A stretch of DNA of 64,000 bases from Chamaecrista fasciculata (Eukaryota; Streptophyta; Magnoliopsida; Fabales; Fabaceae), in the NCBI GenBank assembly GCA_003254925.1, contig QANZ01017293.1, positions 100,251-164,250 of the forward strand. The letters are read 5' to 3'. This document shows positions 33,750 through 44,569 of the stretch, in pieces. Numbering within the stretch: position 1 is the first letter of the stretch; every line of letters begins with the position of its first letter. The translations under genes and the position numbers were made by a program. The notes beneath the pieces were generated by a model. It was given only the letters and a program-made list of their open reading frames with translations, was not told where the DNA came from and searched no databases.

Positions 33750-36700
33750 AATAAGTGAGCATACATACCTTTACAATATTATCAGCATATTTCATTAACC
33801 ATGAAACCAAAAGACCAGTAGACCCAAGGTTTAATACTACCATCCAAGTAGTGAAAGTGTATCCATTGAAAATACGTTGCCACCAGGGTCCATTTTCAAA
33901 TCCACCTCTGAAATCATCCAGAAGAAGCCGCAGCATATTAAAAATTGCACCAAACCTGGTGAAAGAAACTCCAATTAGCACAAAATTGATAAATTAAATT
34001 CGAGAAATATAAATACAAGTAATCATGTTTTATTAGAAATCCTAAATAACTCTTAAGAAAGCCCCATTACCAATTTATCCTCATTGGCACAGAAAACCTA
34101 GGTCGACAAAAAACTTAGCCAACAATCTAAAATCAAAGAGTATAACTCCAAGAATAGTTCCACCTGTTATAGTAAGAAAATCCTTGACTATGCTTCAGCA
34201 AAAGGTTATGAGCTTTCAATAATCACCTTTAATGTTATCACTGCATCTACCATTGTGGCTCCTATTGGTTGTCTATATGAGGTTTGCAAAATTTTTTTAG
34301 GAATTGAAGATAAGCATAAAATACACCAGCAAGCTTCACATACACATTAATATTATTTTTTATTTTTATAAAAATAAAGTAAATAATAACAATATAAAAA
34401 ATAACGAATTTGTATTTTTATTGTTTTTTAAAATAATAAAAGTGAGGTATTAAGAAATTACTTAACTAAATAATTTCCACTAATATTTAGTTTTTACTAT
34501 CTTTAATGTTTTGAATCTTATCTTATATCAATATATAATTTTAGGAGATCAACGACTGAAATGTCCTAAAGCTATATATAATGGTGTGGATAACTAACCA
34601 CAAGAGGCATATAATTCAGAATTCAAATTACTACAAAACAGGTTGAAACCCCCAATAAGTTTCCTTTTTCTTCCTTTGTAAAATATTAGTTATTAATAAT
34701 TTAAGCAGAAAATCAAAAACCAAAAATCCGTTAGTATATGAAGGAGAGAAAAATGGAAAAGAAGAAATAGCTTATCAAATCAATGGTCTGAAAGACTAGC
34801 AGACTAATAAAAGCCCTTGCTCATGTGTGCATGTATACAATCAACATGAAAGCTGCAAGTAATAATACCTACATGTACAACTGTACATTCTGCCAGTACA
34901 AGCTGTCATTGTTTTTCTTCATCAAGAACTCAGTATAAATACCAGCTAATGCAGAAAGACAAGCAGATAGAACTCCTAAGATGTATCCTTGAATTGGTGC
35001 TGATAAGAGGTTGTCACATGAAGCCTCTCCACAACCCCTAACCTAAAGTTCAAAGAAAACAGAAGAGCTTCCATATCAACCATAATTCCACAATGGGAGT
35101 AAACTCATAAAATAACATTCAGAAATCTGTGTGTATGTGTGTGAGAGAGAGAGAGAGAGAGAGAAACAACTTAGTATCGTGATAAAGGGAAGTAGGGAAC
35201 CATGCTGAGTGGGAAATGCAAGATCCCCATATTTAGTTCTTGCCTACTTCCAATTCTTAACAGAACTAAATTTTTCTGAGTATATGTCTTGTTTGATGCA
35301 AAGAGAAAGGTTAAATCATGCAAATTCTACTTTTATCAGTTGAATCTTTCTCTGATCCCATCAAGTATCAGCAGACTAGTGAAGGAAGCCAAGAATTGGT
35401 AACAAACTATATATTTTTGTTTGAGAGAAGAAATTCTTTTGAAGGAAAGAAGATTGAAGATGAGACTTCTTCCTCAGAGAAACAAACTTTTTAATAAAAA
35501 AATATATATTAATTTTTAAATTTAGAAATTGTCCTTATAAATCTGAGTAATTGCTGCCACCAGGTGATATGGTTTAACTTATTAAGATCTAATTCTCTCA
35601 CAGGTAAATGGGCCAGTACCAGATACCAGAACCAAATACCTCACTAAAGTTTAGTATTTAATTCTGACTAATTTTATGTAACAGCAAATAATGCATATAA
35701 TAAAGATATCAGTTTCAACAAATTGGAAGGTCAAAGATGAAATTGGAAGCTCAGAGATAAAATTGTAAGTCAGTATTTCTTTGGACACCTGGCTCGTGGT
35801 TGTTCCAACAGCCAGCAGTACAATTGCCATCCACTGAAGGTTTGAAAGCTTCCGCCCCAAGAACAGCCTAGAAACAATTGCATGGCATCAGCATATTTGG
35901 AGAAGCAAAAAATATGCTATACAGAAAGATAAAACCTTGGGAATGTTTGGATTAGGGACTAAGGAGGAAAAGGGGAGGGAGGGGGAGAGGAGTAAGACCT
36001 CTTCCCCTTATTTGGAGAGCAAGAAATTGGAGGCTAAGATAATGAGAGATTAATTTTTAATCCCTCAATCTTCTACACCTTCATAAATTTCAAATACCCC
36101 AAATTGGAGTATTTTGGAGGATCCAAATAAGGGGAAGGGTTATGGATGGTTAACTTCCCCCTCCCTTACCTTCCCTTCCCCTCCAATCTCTCCCCTTCCA
36201 TCCCCCTCCAATTATCCAAACAAACCCTTAGGGTATGTTTGGATTGGGTGTTATGGAGGGGAAAGGAAGGGAAGAAGAGAGATTTAGGATATATTTTGAA
36301 AAGTTGAAAATTAGAGGGGAACGTAAGGAGGAATTAATTTTTAATCCTCCATTCTCCTCTCCCCTCACAAATTTAAAATAACCCAAATTGGGGTAATAAG
36401 GGATTAATCCCTCATTCTCCTCCCCTTCATATATTACAAATATCTCAGATTAGGGTATTTTTGGAAGAGAATTTGTTAACCAAACAAGGGGAAGGGCTAT
36501 GGAGAGTTGACCTTCTCTTCATAACCCTCCCTTTCCTTCTCCACCTAATTGCCAAACAAATTCTTAGAGTGTAAAATCCTCAAGGACAAGTACCTGAATA
36601 GTATTCCAGTAGTGACAATCTTTAAGTTGCCCATTATCTGATATGTTGATGTATCCACAAACGTAAGGGTAGCAAATTGAACATTGTTGTGAATTAAATA

Positions 36701-37279
36701 GATAATCGAAGGGACAAGGTACAAAGCTACACTCTTCCACTCTGTAGTCATCTTTGGCAAAGATGGCTTGCGAAATTCCCTCCACAGTAATACACTTGAT
36801 ACCGCAAGCTTTATGTTAGCAGACAAAGGTGTCAGAGCTAAAATCACCAATCAATGCGATTGAAAAACACAAATTTGAAGCCTCTTTTTACCTTAAAAAC
36901 CTCAGCAAGAAATGGGACCGTGGCATAATCATACTTATACCCACCATTACTCTGCGAGAGTGTTGTTAGTATTCCCTGCCACAAGAAATCATCAAAATCA
37001 AAACCAGAAATTCATAGATTTCTCGTTAATTTCCAATTAATTGCTCTTCCAGGGATGAATCAACCACCTAGCATTCATTTTACAGTCAATTCCATTCAGG
37101 GTTTAAATCATAATATATGGATGAGAATGAAACAGATTTAACACAATGGAGGGTTTAAATGTGAGTTTTGTGAAAATGATCTAATAAAGTTGGTAGGAAA
37201 GAAAATACATCTGGAATTGATAATCGACCTGAGAACTTGTGAGAATGGTGAGGAGTGTGGCGACCAAGTACCACTGCAT
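32748..37279 (-). CDS. Golgi nucleotide-sugar transporter, CMP-sialic acid transporter-like (SLC35A type)
   Basis: Eight minus-strand exons: 37229-37279, 36892-36975, 36594-36808, 35789-35867, 34873-35042, 33769-33955, 33444-33521 and 32748-32894. They give 336 residues with GT-AG borders. The protein starts MQWYLVATLLTILTSSQ and is hydrophobic throughout, with about ten predicted membrane spans. Diagnostic blocks are 'IHNNVQFATLTFVDTSTYQI', 'GNLKIVTTGILFR', 'VVLNLGSTGLLVSWLMKYAD' and 'CMMSLHMYFAPP'. They match Arabidopsis CMP-sialic acid transporter-like proteins (At5g41760 type). Plants lack obvious sialic acid metabolism, so the real substrate may be another CMP- or UDP-linked sugar exchanged across the Golgi membrane. 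Introns hold a GA microsatellite and a pair of Tourist-like MITEs. Confidence 0.95.
33711..33747 (+). repeat. (GA)n microsatellite in intron 6 of the transporter gene
   Basis: A nearly uninterrupted 'agagag' run of about 37 bp lies close to the exon 6 donor site. A shorter GA run lies at 35149-35164 in intron 4. They are likely length-polymorphic. Confidence 0.9.
35939..36563. mobile_element. Two adjacent Tourist-like MITEs in intron 3 of the transporter gene
   Basis: The first (about 35939-36230) starts 'gggaatgtttggatta' and ends 'ccaaacaaaccc'. The second (about 36233-36560) starts 'gggtatgtttggattggg' and ends 'ccaaacaaattc'. TTA lies at the junction between them and after the second (36561-36563), as expected for PIF/Harbinger insertions. 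Both interiors are rich in 'ggggaaggg' purine runs with inverted pyrimidine partners. Confidence 0.6.
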
Positions 37280-37421
37280 TTCTTCGTCTTCCGAAGATCC
37301 CAATGGAGATACAAACTCGCCGACTTCAAAATCACTCAAAATAACTCAAGGTAGGGTCAGTCCAGACTCGGTTCTAAAACGCACCGTTCACAAGAAATAT
37401 GGGGATAATTCATAATTTTTT

Positions 37422-37911
37422 GGGTTAAGTGCAATTTTGGTCCCTTAACTTTCGCAAAGGTCTCAATTTGGTCCCCTAACTTTTTTTGTTGCAATTTTGG
37501 TCCCCTAACTTTCGCAAAGGTCTCAATTTGGTCCCCTAACTTTTTTTGTTGCAATTTTGGTCCCCTAACTTTCGTAAAGGTCTCAATTTGGTCCCCTAAC
37601 TTTTTTTGTTGCACTTTTGGTCCCCTAACGTTTGAAAGCGTCTCACTGTTGGTCCCAAGTGCACTTTTTCCATCCATTATCTGCCGTTAGTGCCGATCTG
37701 GCAGGCTGAGTTGGCCAATGACGTGACAAATATGGGTGAAATGGATTAAAAAAGGACCATTATGCAGAGACGTTTTCATGACTTGGAGGTGCACTTGAGA
37801 CCAATAGTGAGACGTTTTCAAGAGTTAAGGGACCAAAATTGCAACAAAAAAAGTTAAGGGACCAAATTGAGACCTTTGCAAAAGTTAGGGGACCAAAATT
37901 GCACTTAAGCC
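37422..37911. mobile_element. Foldback element with a 60-bp tandem array in its left arm
   Basis: The left end GGGTTAAGTGCAATTTTGGT pairs with the right end (reverse complement GGCTTAAGTGCAATTTTGGT). Identical TAATTTTTT lies at 37413-37421 and 37912-37920. The left arm contains a 60-bp unit ('tcccctaactttcgcaaagg' onwards) repeated three times from 37441 with few differences, plus a partial fourth. The right arm has only about one inverted equivalent. It lies about 140 bp upstream of the transporter's start codon, in its promoter. Confidence 0.8.
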
Positions 37912-38155
37912 TAATTTTTTTTTCGAGTAAACTAACCACTTATCTCTAAAAACAAGCCCAAATTCGATTTTGAAATATTAAAATATATAATTTAGTCCCT
38001 AAAAAAAACTAATGATATACTCTTGTTTATGAAAAAACTAACAAATTATTTTATGAACTAAACTATGTATTTCAATTTATAAGAATTAAGTTATCAATGA
38101 TCCTTTTTAAGGATCAAGTTGCTAGTTAACTTTATATAAAATTAAAATGATTTTA

Positions 38156-39698
38156 GGTCAAAACCAATGATGTGAAAATCGGATCGGACCGCTAACCGCA
38201 GAGAGGAACGAGTTGGTCCAACCCAAAAAACCGAAGTGGGGGTTGGACCGGATTGGACCGGGAATAACTGGTAAAAAATCGGAAAACCGGGTCCAACCGT
38301 TGGATCGAACCGTCAGTTGGAGCATTTATTTTTTTTTTCATTTCACTAAAACTATACTTCTGCCCCCCAAACTTTCTAATTTCTAGGCTCCTACCCCCTT
38401 TATTCTTTGAAACATTACATTAAGACCCTTAAAACTACTCAACTCCTCCACCATTGTATTCCTCATTTTGTCTACAACACTTCCATACCTTTGTTTCATT
38501 CTCATAATTATTTTTAACGTAACTTACAAACACATCTTTCACTTCTTTACTTTTCAGTTTAGTCCCTGGCAGATTCTCTTTCATACTTTTACCTCTTTTT
38601 TCACCTATTTTACCATTCATTAGTTATATCCTTCCAAAGTCTCCTTGTAAATTATACTTCCATAATTATTTTATGCCTCTCAAATTCTATTATCTATCAA
38701 AAAGGTCCTTCTTCAACAATTGGGGTGTTACATCTCTTAGACCCCCCAAAAAAATTAGAGGGTTTATATTTGATATATTAAAAATAATTATTTATTGCAT
38801 CATCTGGTCCGACCAAATGGTTCAACCGGTTCAACCAATCAAACCGTGAACCGAACACTTGTCCGAGTCTTTGTCCGGTTTGGTTATGACAACACTGGTC
38901 AAAACCTCAAATTTGTTCTAAATGTATGGAGTAGATTTCAATTTGATTAATGTTACATGTTTTTATAATTTCTTAAATTGATACAAAATTGTAGAATATG
39001 ATCATATCTCTTTTGTTTAAAATTTAAATGTCATAAGTCCAAAGCTACAAGTTGCTTTTGACATGTACTTAACAAACGAGGTTAAATGAAGTCCTGAAAT
39101 TGGATAGTTTATTTCACAATCAAACGAGCAAAGTTGATCATATTTCTCTCGTTTTAAGTTCAAATATCACGAGTTCGAAGCTATGTATTAACTTTTAAAG
39201 AAAGTTTTTTCTATCCAATTGAGGATGTTAGCAAATAAGATCTAATTGTGTCCCGAAAGTAGGCTTTGAACTATACTTCTAAGATTTTTTACTTTTAGTC
39301 TTAAATCGACTTTTGGGACACGAGTTGAAATCATTTACTAATGGTTTTAATTGGCAGAAAAAGAACATAGTTCTGAAATTGTCGTATTCAAATTTGAAAC
39401 GAAAGAGACTTGACCAAGTAACTTTGCTTGTTTAACCACGAAATGAATGATCTACTTTCGAGATCTGATTTGACCTCGTTTGTTGATAGTCAAACTAAAT
39501 AGAAAAAAGACTAAAACAAGTCGTAGCTTTAAATTCGTCACATTTAAACTTAAGACAAGAAAGATATGATTACATTTATAGTTTGAGACCAACTTCAGAA
39601 ATTATGAAAATATGTAGGGGTAATCTAAAATAAATGAAATATTTAAGACAAATTTGAAATTTACCTCATACATTTGGGACCAATTTGAGGTTTTTACC
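38156..39698. mobile_element. Foldback element, family A, interrupted by a hAT insertion
   Basis: The left end GGTCAAAA(A)C, continued after the hAT insertion as 'cctcaaatttgttctaaatg', pairs with the right end (reverse complement GGTAAAAACCTCAAATTGGT). The flanks ATGATTTTA (38147-38155) and ATCATTTTA (39699-39707) agree at 8 of 9. Internal family A motifs ('catatctctttt', 'cgagttcgaagct', 'gaaacgaaagagacttg') occur in both orientations. The hAT element at 38166-38896 splits the left terminal repeat about 10 bp from its tip. Confidence 0.75.
38166..38896. mobile_element. Non-autonomous hAT element, diverged copy of 3651-4706
   Basis: It shares the 'ccgaagtgggggttggaccg' left region and 'accgaacacttgtccgagtc' right region with the element at 3651-4706. 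The right tip ACAACACTG is intact and the left tip CAATGATGT is mutated. Flanks 'gtcaaaaac' and 'gtcaaaac' represent an 8-bp target duplication with one extra A. The interior lacks the gene fragment found in the other copy. Confidence 0.7.
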
Positions 39699-40431
39699 AT
39701 CATTTTATTATTAAAAAATCATTCATGGATTAAAATTTTGCATTTTTTTTTCCCCTGAGATTAAAATTTTGTATTAGATCCTTCAATTGAAGCATCTCAT
39801 ATTCTCATTCATTGTAACTTATTACCAATGAACTTGTAATTAGTGTAAAGTAAAATTTCCAAAATTGGTTTCAAAACGTATTTCATTCTTTATGATCGAA
39901 TTCATAAGGAAACACCATCAAAACTCATCATGATGAGAAATATTCTACATTTCTTCACGAAATCGCCCATGAGGGATCCTCAATCATCGCAACACAATCA
40001 GCTCAACATCTACAATCTGGCAATGGTTTAGGTACCCAAATCCTGAAATCTTTTTTTTCTTTTTTTTCCATTTTTCAAAGAGAAAATTAGCTCATGTTCC
40101 CGAGAATTTAAACAATGCATATAGTCACTTAATGAGTATTAATTGTAATTAGTAATCTGCAATTTCCCTTCTCCATTTGCTCGATGGCAGAATGTAAAGG
40201 AATTGGGTGGGTTTAAATTTTTTTTTTCCATCGGATTGTAGTGTGAATTTCACACCACTAGAAGCTTGATCTCTCTTCCTCGTTTTCATGTTTCTTCGGC
40301 TTCCATCCATCAAGTTTCATTTATCAAACTAAAATCTCAAATGCAGAGGAAACGAGCTTAATTTGTTAGATGTGATGACATAGCTTCAATTTCTCTTTTG
40401 AACACTATGGCAATAATATCATTTGATTGTA

Positions 40432-40922
40432 GGTCAAAACCTCATTTTAATCCTCACACTATAGGGTGAGTTTTGTTTGGGTCCTAAAACTTCTTTTTTT
40501 TTTGTTCTATTTTCGTCATCAAACTTTCCCATTTGTTCTCCCGGTAGTCTAGAAATGTGATTTCGTTTGATTTCTGTTGTTATTTCTAACCTAGACAGAT
40601 AAATCATTTTTCTCTCATATGTGTCCTAACAAATGAATTGACAAAGAGAGAAAAAAAAAATCAACCTTCTTAATCACGAGTTAGAGATAAATTTGTAGTT
40701 GGTTTATCTTTCGAAGAATGAAAATTTTTCTCTCTCCCTATGCCAACTCACTTATTACGACACATATGAAACAGAAATCATCCACTCTAGGTGTCCAGTT
40801 TAGAGATAACGGCAGAAACTAGGCCAAATCATATTTCAAACTAATAGTGAAATAAATGGGAAAGTTTGAGGACCAAAACAAAACTCACCCTCTAGTTTGA
40901 AGACCAAAATGGGGTTTTGACC
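40432..40922. mobile_element. Foldback element (family C) just upstream of the MLKL-like gene
   Basis: The left end GGTCAAAACCTCATTTTAAT pairs with the right end (reverse complement GGTCAAAACCCCATTTTGGT). Both continue with an inverted 'gggtgagttttg' block. The flanks TTTGATTGTA (40422-40431) and TCTGATTGTA (40923-40932) agree at 9 of 10. It ends 120 bp before the start codon, in the promoter or 5' leader. Confidence 0.8.
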
Positions 40923-41041
40923 TCTGATTGTATTACCAAAAAGTAAAAGTACTATTGTTCATGCTCCTCCTGTTGCTTATGGATAATTTTGTATTTTTGT
41001 GTATTTTTATAGGGTTTGTTAGTTTTTGTGTTGAGCAGCTT

Positions 41042-44000
41042 ATGGAGCAATTTCGACAAATAGGGGAAGCACTAGGAGGTTTAAAGGCATTGATGGTATT
41101 CAGAGAGGATATCCAATTCAATGAAAGGCAATGTTGTTTGTTACTAGATATCTTCACATTTGTATATGGTGTAATTTCAGAGGAGATTACACAAAACCTT
41201 ATATTTGTAGAGAAACACACCAAGTGGAAAATTGTTGAACAACCATTGAAAGAGATTCACAAGATATTCAAAGAAGGAGAATCCTACATCAAGCAATGTT
41301 TGGAAAGTACTGAGAAAAAGTACTGGTGGGCTAAAGCCATTACCCTCTATAATAACAATGATTGTGTTGAGTATTACATCCACAACCTGCTTTCTTGCAT
41401 TCCCATTGTCATTGAAGCAATTGAATGTGCAGGAGAAATATCAGGATGGGATCAAGAAGAGATGCAAAGGAAGAGGCTCATTAATTCTAACAAGTACAGA
41501 AAAGAATATAGAGACATGAGCCTTTTCCGGTGGAAATTTGGCAAGCAATACCTCCTCACACAAGATTTCTGCAATCGGTATAACACGGTTTTGAAGGAGG
41601 ATAGATGGTTTCTTCTTAACAAAATCCGAGAAAAGAAAATGCTAGTTTCAAGTTCAACAAAGTACGAAAACCAGTTAACCGATATTCTTTTGAGGTCATT
41701 AGAAAGATCAGAGTCATTGTGTGGGGAGCTCCTGCCAAGTTCAATTTTGGTGGGGTCTAAGGATTACCATGTAATAAGAAGACTAGGGAATGGGAGCTTG
41801 TATAAAGAGATTACATGGTTAGGTGAAAGCTTTGTTACAAAGCAATTTTTCGGGGACATAGAAGCATTGGAACCAGAGATTGTATCGCTTGTGTCACTTG
41901 GCCATCCAAATATAATGAAATGCTTTTGTGCATTTTCTGATGAGGACAAGAAAGAGTGTATTCTGTTAATGGAACTCATGAGCAGAAACTTGTGCACTCA
42001 CATTAAAGAGATCTATGGTCCAAAAAAGAGAGTTGTTCCACTTGCACTACCTATGGCAGTTGATCTTATGCTTCAAATTGCCAGAGGAATGGAATACTTG
42101 CACTCGAAGAAAATATATCACGGAGAGTTAAATCCCTCTAATATTCTTGTTAAACCAAGAAGCAGTGACGGATACTTGTATGCCAAGGTTTCAGGGTTTG
42201 GTGTTTTTGGTGCTAAAAGCTTGAATCAAAAAGGGTCGACGAGCTCGAATGAAAATGGAACCCTCCCATTTATTTGGTATGCACCGGAAGTTCTTGAAGA
42301 GCAACAACAGGCAGCAGGAGAAGCGATAAACAGCAAGTATACGGAGAAATCAGATGTTTACAGTTTTGGAATGGTTTGCTTTGAGCTTTTAACTGGTAAA
42401 GTCCCTTTTGAAGATAATCATCTTCAAGGAGACAAAATGAGTAGAAACATTAGAGCAGGAGAAAGGCCACTTTTCACATATGGTTCTCCAAAATATGTTA
42501 CTAACTTGACTAAGAAATGTTGGCATGCTGACCCAGTTCAAAGGCCAAGCTTCTCCTCCATCTGTAGAATTCTTCGATATACAAAACGATTTCTTGCGCT
42601 GAATCCTGATTATAATAACCAGCTAGACCCACCGTTGCCTCCGGTAGATTACTGTGATATAGAGGCAACATTCTTGAGGACCCCTTCTTGGGGGGGAAGT
42701 TCTAATGCAGCATCATCATCATCAATATCTCATATTCCATTTCAAATGTTTGCTTATAGAGTGATTGAGAAAGAGAAAGTTTTAGCAAACTCTAATTATA
42801 ACTCTGAATCTGGAAGTGATGCTTCAGCTTGTGGTGATGACCTTGCTACCTCTGGAGAGGAACTATATCCATCAATCACTGATAAGAAATCTCTACTTGG
42901 ACCTGATAATAGTATCACTATCAACAAGAGACATTCAGTGTCAAGAAGATCTCCTGATTCCAAGGCCAACACACATCCAGGTTGATTATAATCTCACTCA
43001 CTTTTTTAATTCTTGTAATACCAATTAAACTGTTTAGATATCATATTAGAAGACAAATGAGTAACCTAACATTTTGGTCCTTAAAAGATCACTGAGTTGG
43101 CAACTCAATCCCAGAATGACTGACATACACAATTTAATTCCTAAAAGATTCAAATATTATACTCTTTAGTCTCTAGAAGAACCAAACAGTATACTCTTTA
43201 GTCCATAAAAAGGACTAACAAGTATACCGTTTGGATCTTTCAAAGATTAGATTGTATATTTCAATTTTTCAAAGACTGAGTTGTTAGTTTACTCAAGACA
43301 AATTGTGACCATTGCTCACTTATTCATTTTTTTCTTAGAAAGTAGTATGATTGAGTCAATGGGAAAAGCGAATTATTATGATTTTAACTATAGATGTAGT
43401 AATTCTGATCCACTGAGTAGAAATCTTACAACAACCTCTGGGTACACTCTTTTAGAAAGCACAATTTTAGTTATGTGTCAAATGGCAAATGGAATTCAAC
43501 TGAACCCAAAGGATCTACCTTTTCCTCCAACCTTCAAAACTGGTTGAAAATAGTACCTACAAAACCGAACATACAACTAGTACAAAAAAAAAGGGGAAAA
43601 AGTTGTATTAGATTAAAGTTCCTCAGCTCTATCCACAACCACTTTTGGATGCCTAGCCATACATATTTTGGTGATGGGAGAAAAAAGATGTGCAACTAGG
43701 GTTATTCTAACTCATGATGCTCTTATTTGATTCAAAATCTTCTGAGTTTTGACATATAAATACATGAGAAATTGTTGAAACTTGCACTTCCCAAACAGAA
43801 GAGACTGAGACATAAAGGGAGAAACTATAAGAAAAACAGAGAAAAGAACTACAATAAGTTATCATGAATAGTGGACAGCCAATGGTATACAGGAAAATGA
43901 AAGCACTTATATGCTTAAAGCAACAAAGGATATAATAATTCATTATTTACAAATAATTCCTTATATAACCATTAATTGATTACTACTTTTTTTTTTTCAT

Positions 44001-44349
44001 CCTTCATCAGTTTATGTCAAAAGATGTCATTTTGGATGGATCATTGTTGAATACATTTCAACGATGGATGCATTAGCTTGAAAGTAGCCTTGAGTTTCTT
44101 ACATGTTATGAATGCAGGTAAACCAAAAGGAAGATCTGTTAGACCTCCACAGATGACTTTACATGGGAGAAGCATGAAGATTAATTCAGAGACTTCAAAA
44201 AAGATGTCTAGTCCAAGAATGATGAGAAGGACATATTCAGGTGATGTCTCATATTATAGCTTTAATTTCTTAGAGCTAGTTATGGCAATTGATGGATACC
44301 TATATAGTATATACCAAGTTGTGAATAGGAAGATTAGAATCAAGCCCCT

Positions 44350-44383
<34 letters not shown>

Positions 44384-44428
44384 GAACTCCATCAAATTCC
44401 AACTTGTTTACTACAACTAGAACTTTGA
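41042..44428 (+). CDS. MLKL-like protein: HeLo (DUF1221) domain plus pseudokinase
   Basis: The main coding exon is 41042-42980. A phase-1 intron (42981-44117, donor GTTGAT) leads to an exon starting at 44118. The ATG at 41042 is chosen because 'ttgagcag' just upstream is a good acceptor for a leader intron and family members start MEQFRQIG. Residues 1 to about 200 form the helical DUF1221/HeLo-type domain. A protein-kinase fold follows with a Lys at residue 267. HGE replaces HRD (about 360) and GFG replaces DFG (about 385), so it should be catalytically dead. Plant MLKLs assemble on membranes and microtubules and limit biotrophic pathogens. The tail is Ser-rich and basic ('RPPQMTLHGRSMKINSE'). 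The 3' end is uncertain: either read-through to 44428, or splicing after 44240 to an exon at 44529-44566. Confidence 0.92.
43055..43297. repeat. Inverted-repeat MITE remnant in the MLKL-like gene's intron (family D)
   Basis: 'gagttggcaactcaatccc', 'attcctaaaagattcaaat' and 'tactctttagtcc' are mirrored by 'aaaggactaacaagtatac', 'caaagattagattgtatatt' and 'aaagactgagttgttagttt'. It is related to intronic repeats at 25500-25760 and 63415-63990. Confidence 0.6.
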
Positions 44429-44569
44429 AGCGTATAATATATATATATATATACTTGTTTCTATTTTTTGTATGTGTTGCACATGTACTTCAATTCCCTA
44501 ATATGTCTCCCATTTGCTAATAAAACAGAATGCAGCATAAATGTGCCGCGTGGGGCTACGCTGTAAAGT

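Noticed and set aside
37357..37677. A repetitive 106-codon frame with repeated 'VRGPKLQQKKLGDQIETF'
   Set aside because: It is the in-frame translation of the 60-bp tandem unit inside a foldback arm (60 is divisible by 3), so the open frame is a by-product of the repeat.
40928..41041. An N-terminal extension of the MLKL-like protein with a hydrophobic segment
   Set aside because: The extended frame begins in the target duplication of the foldback element, and a splice acceptor lies just before the ATG at 41042. Family members start at MEQFRQIG, so the hydrophobic stretch is probably intronic.
44340..44460. (TA)n and (TG)n tracts as regulatory elements
   Set aside because: Simple microsatellites of this kind occur throughout the window; nothing ties these to regulation.
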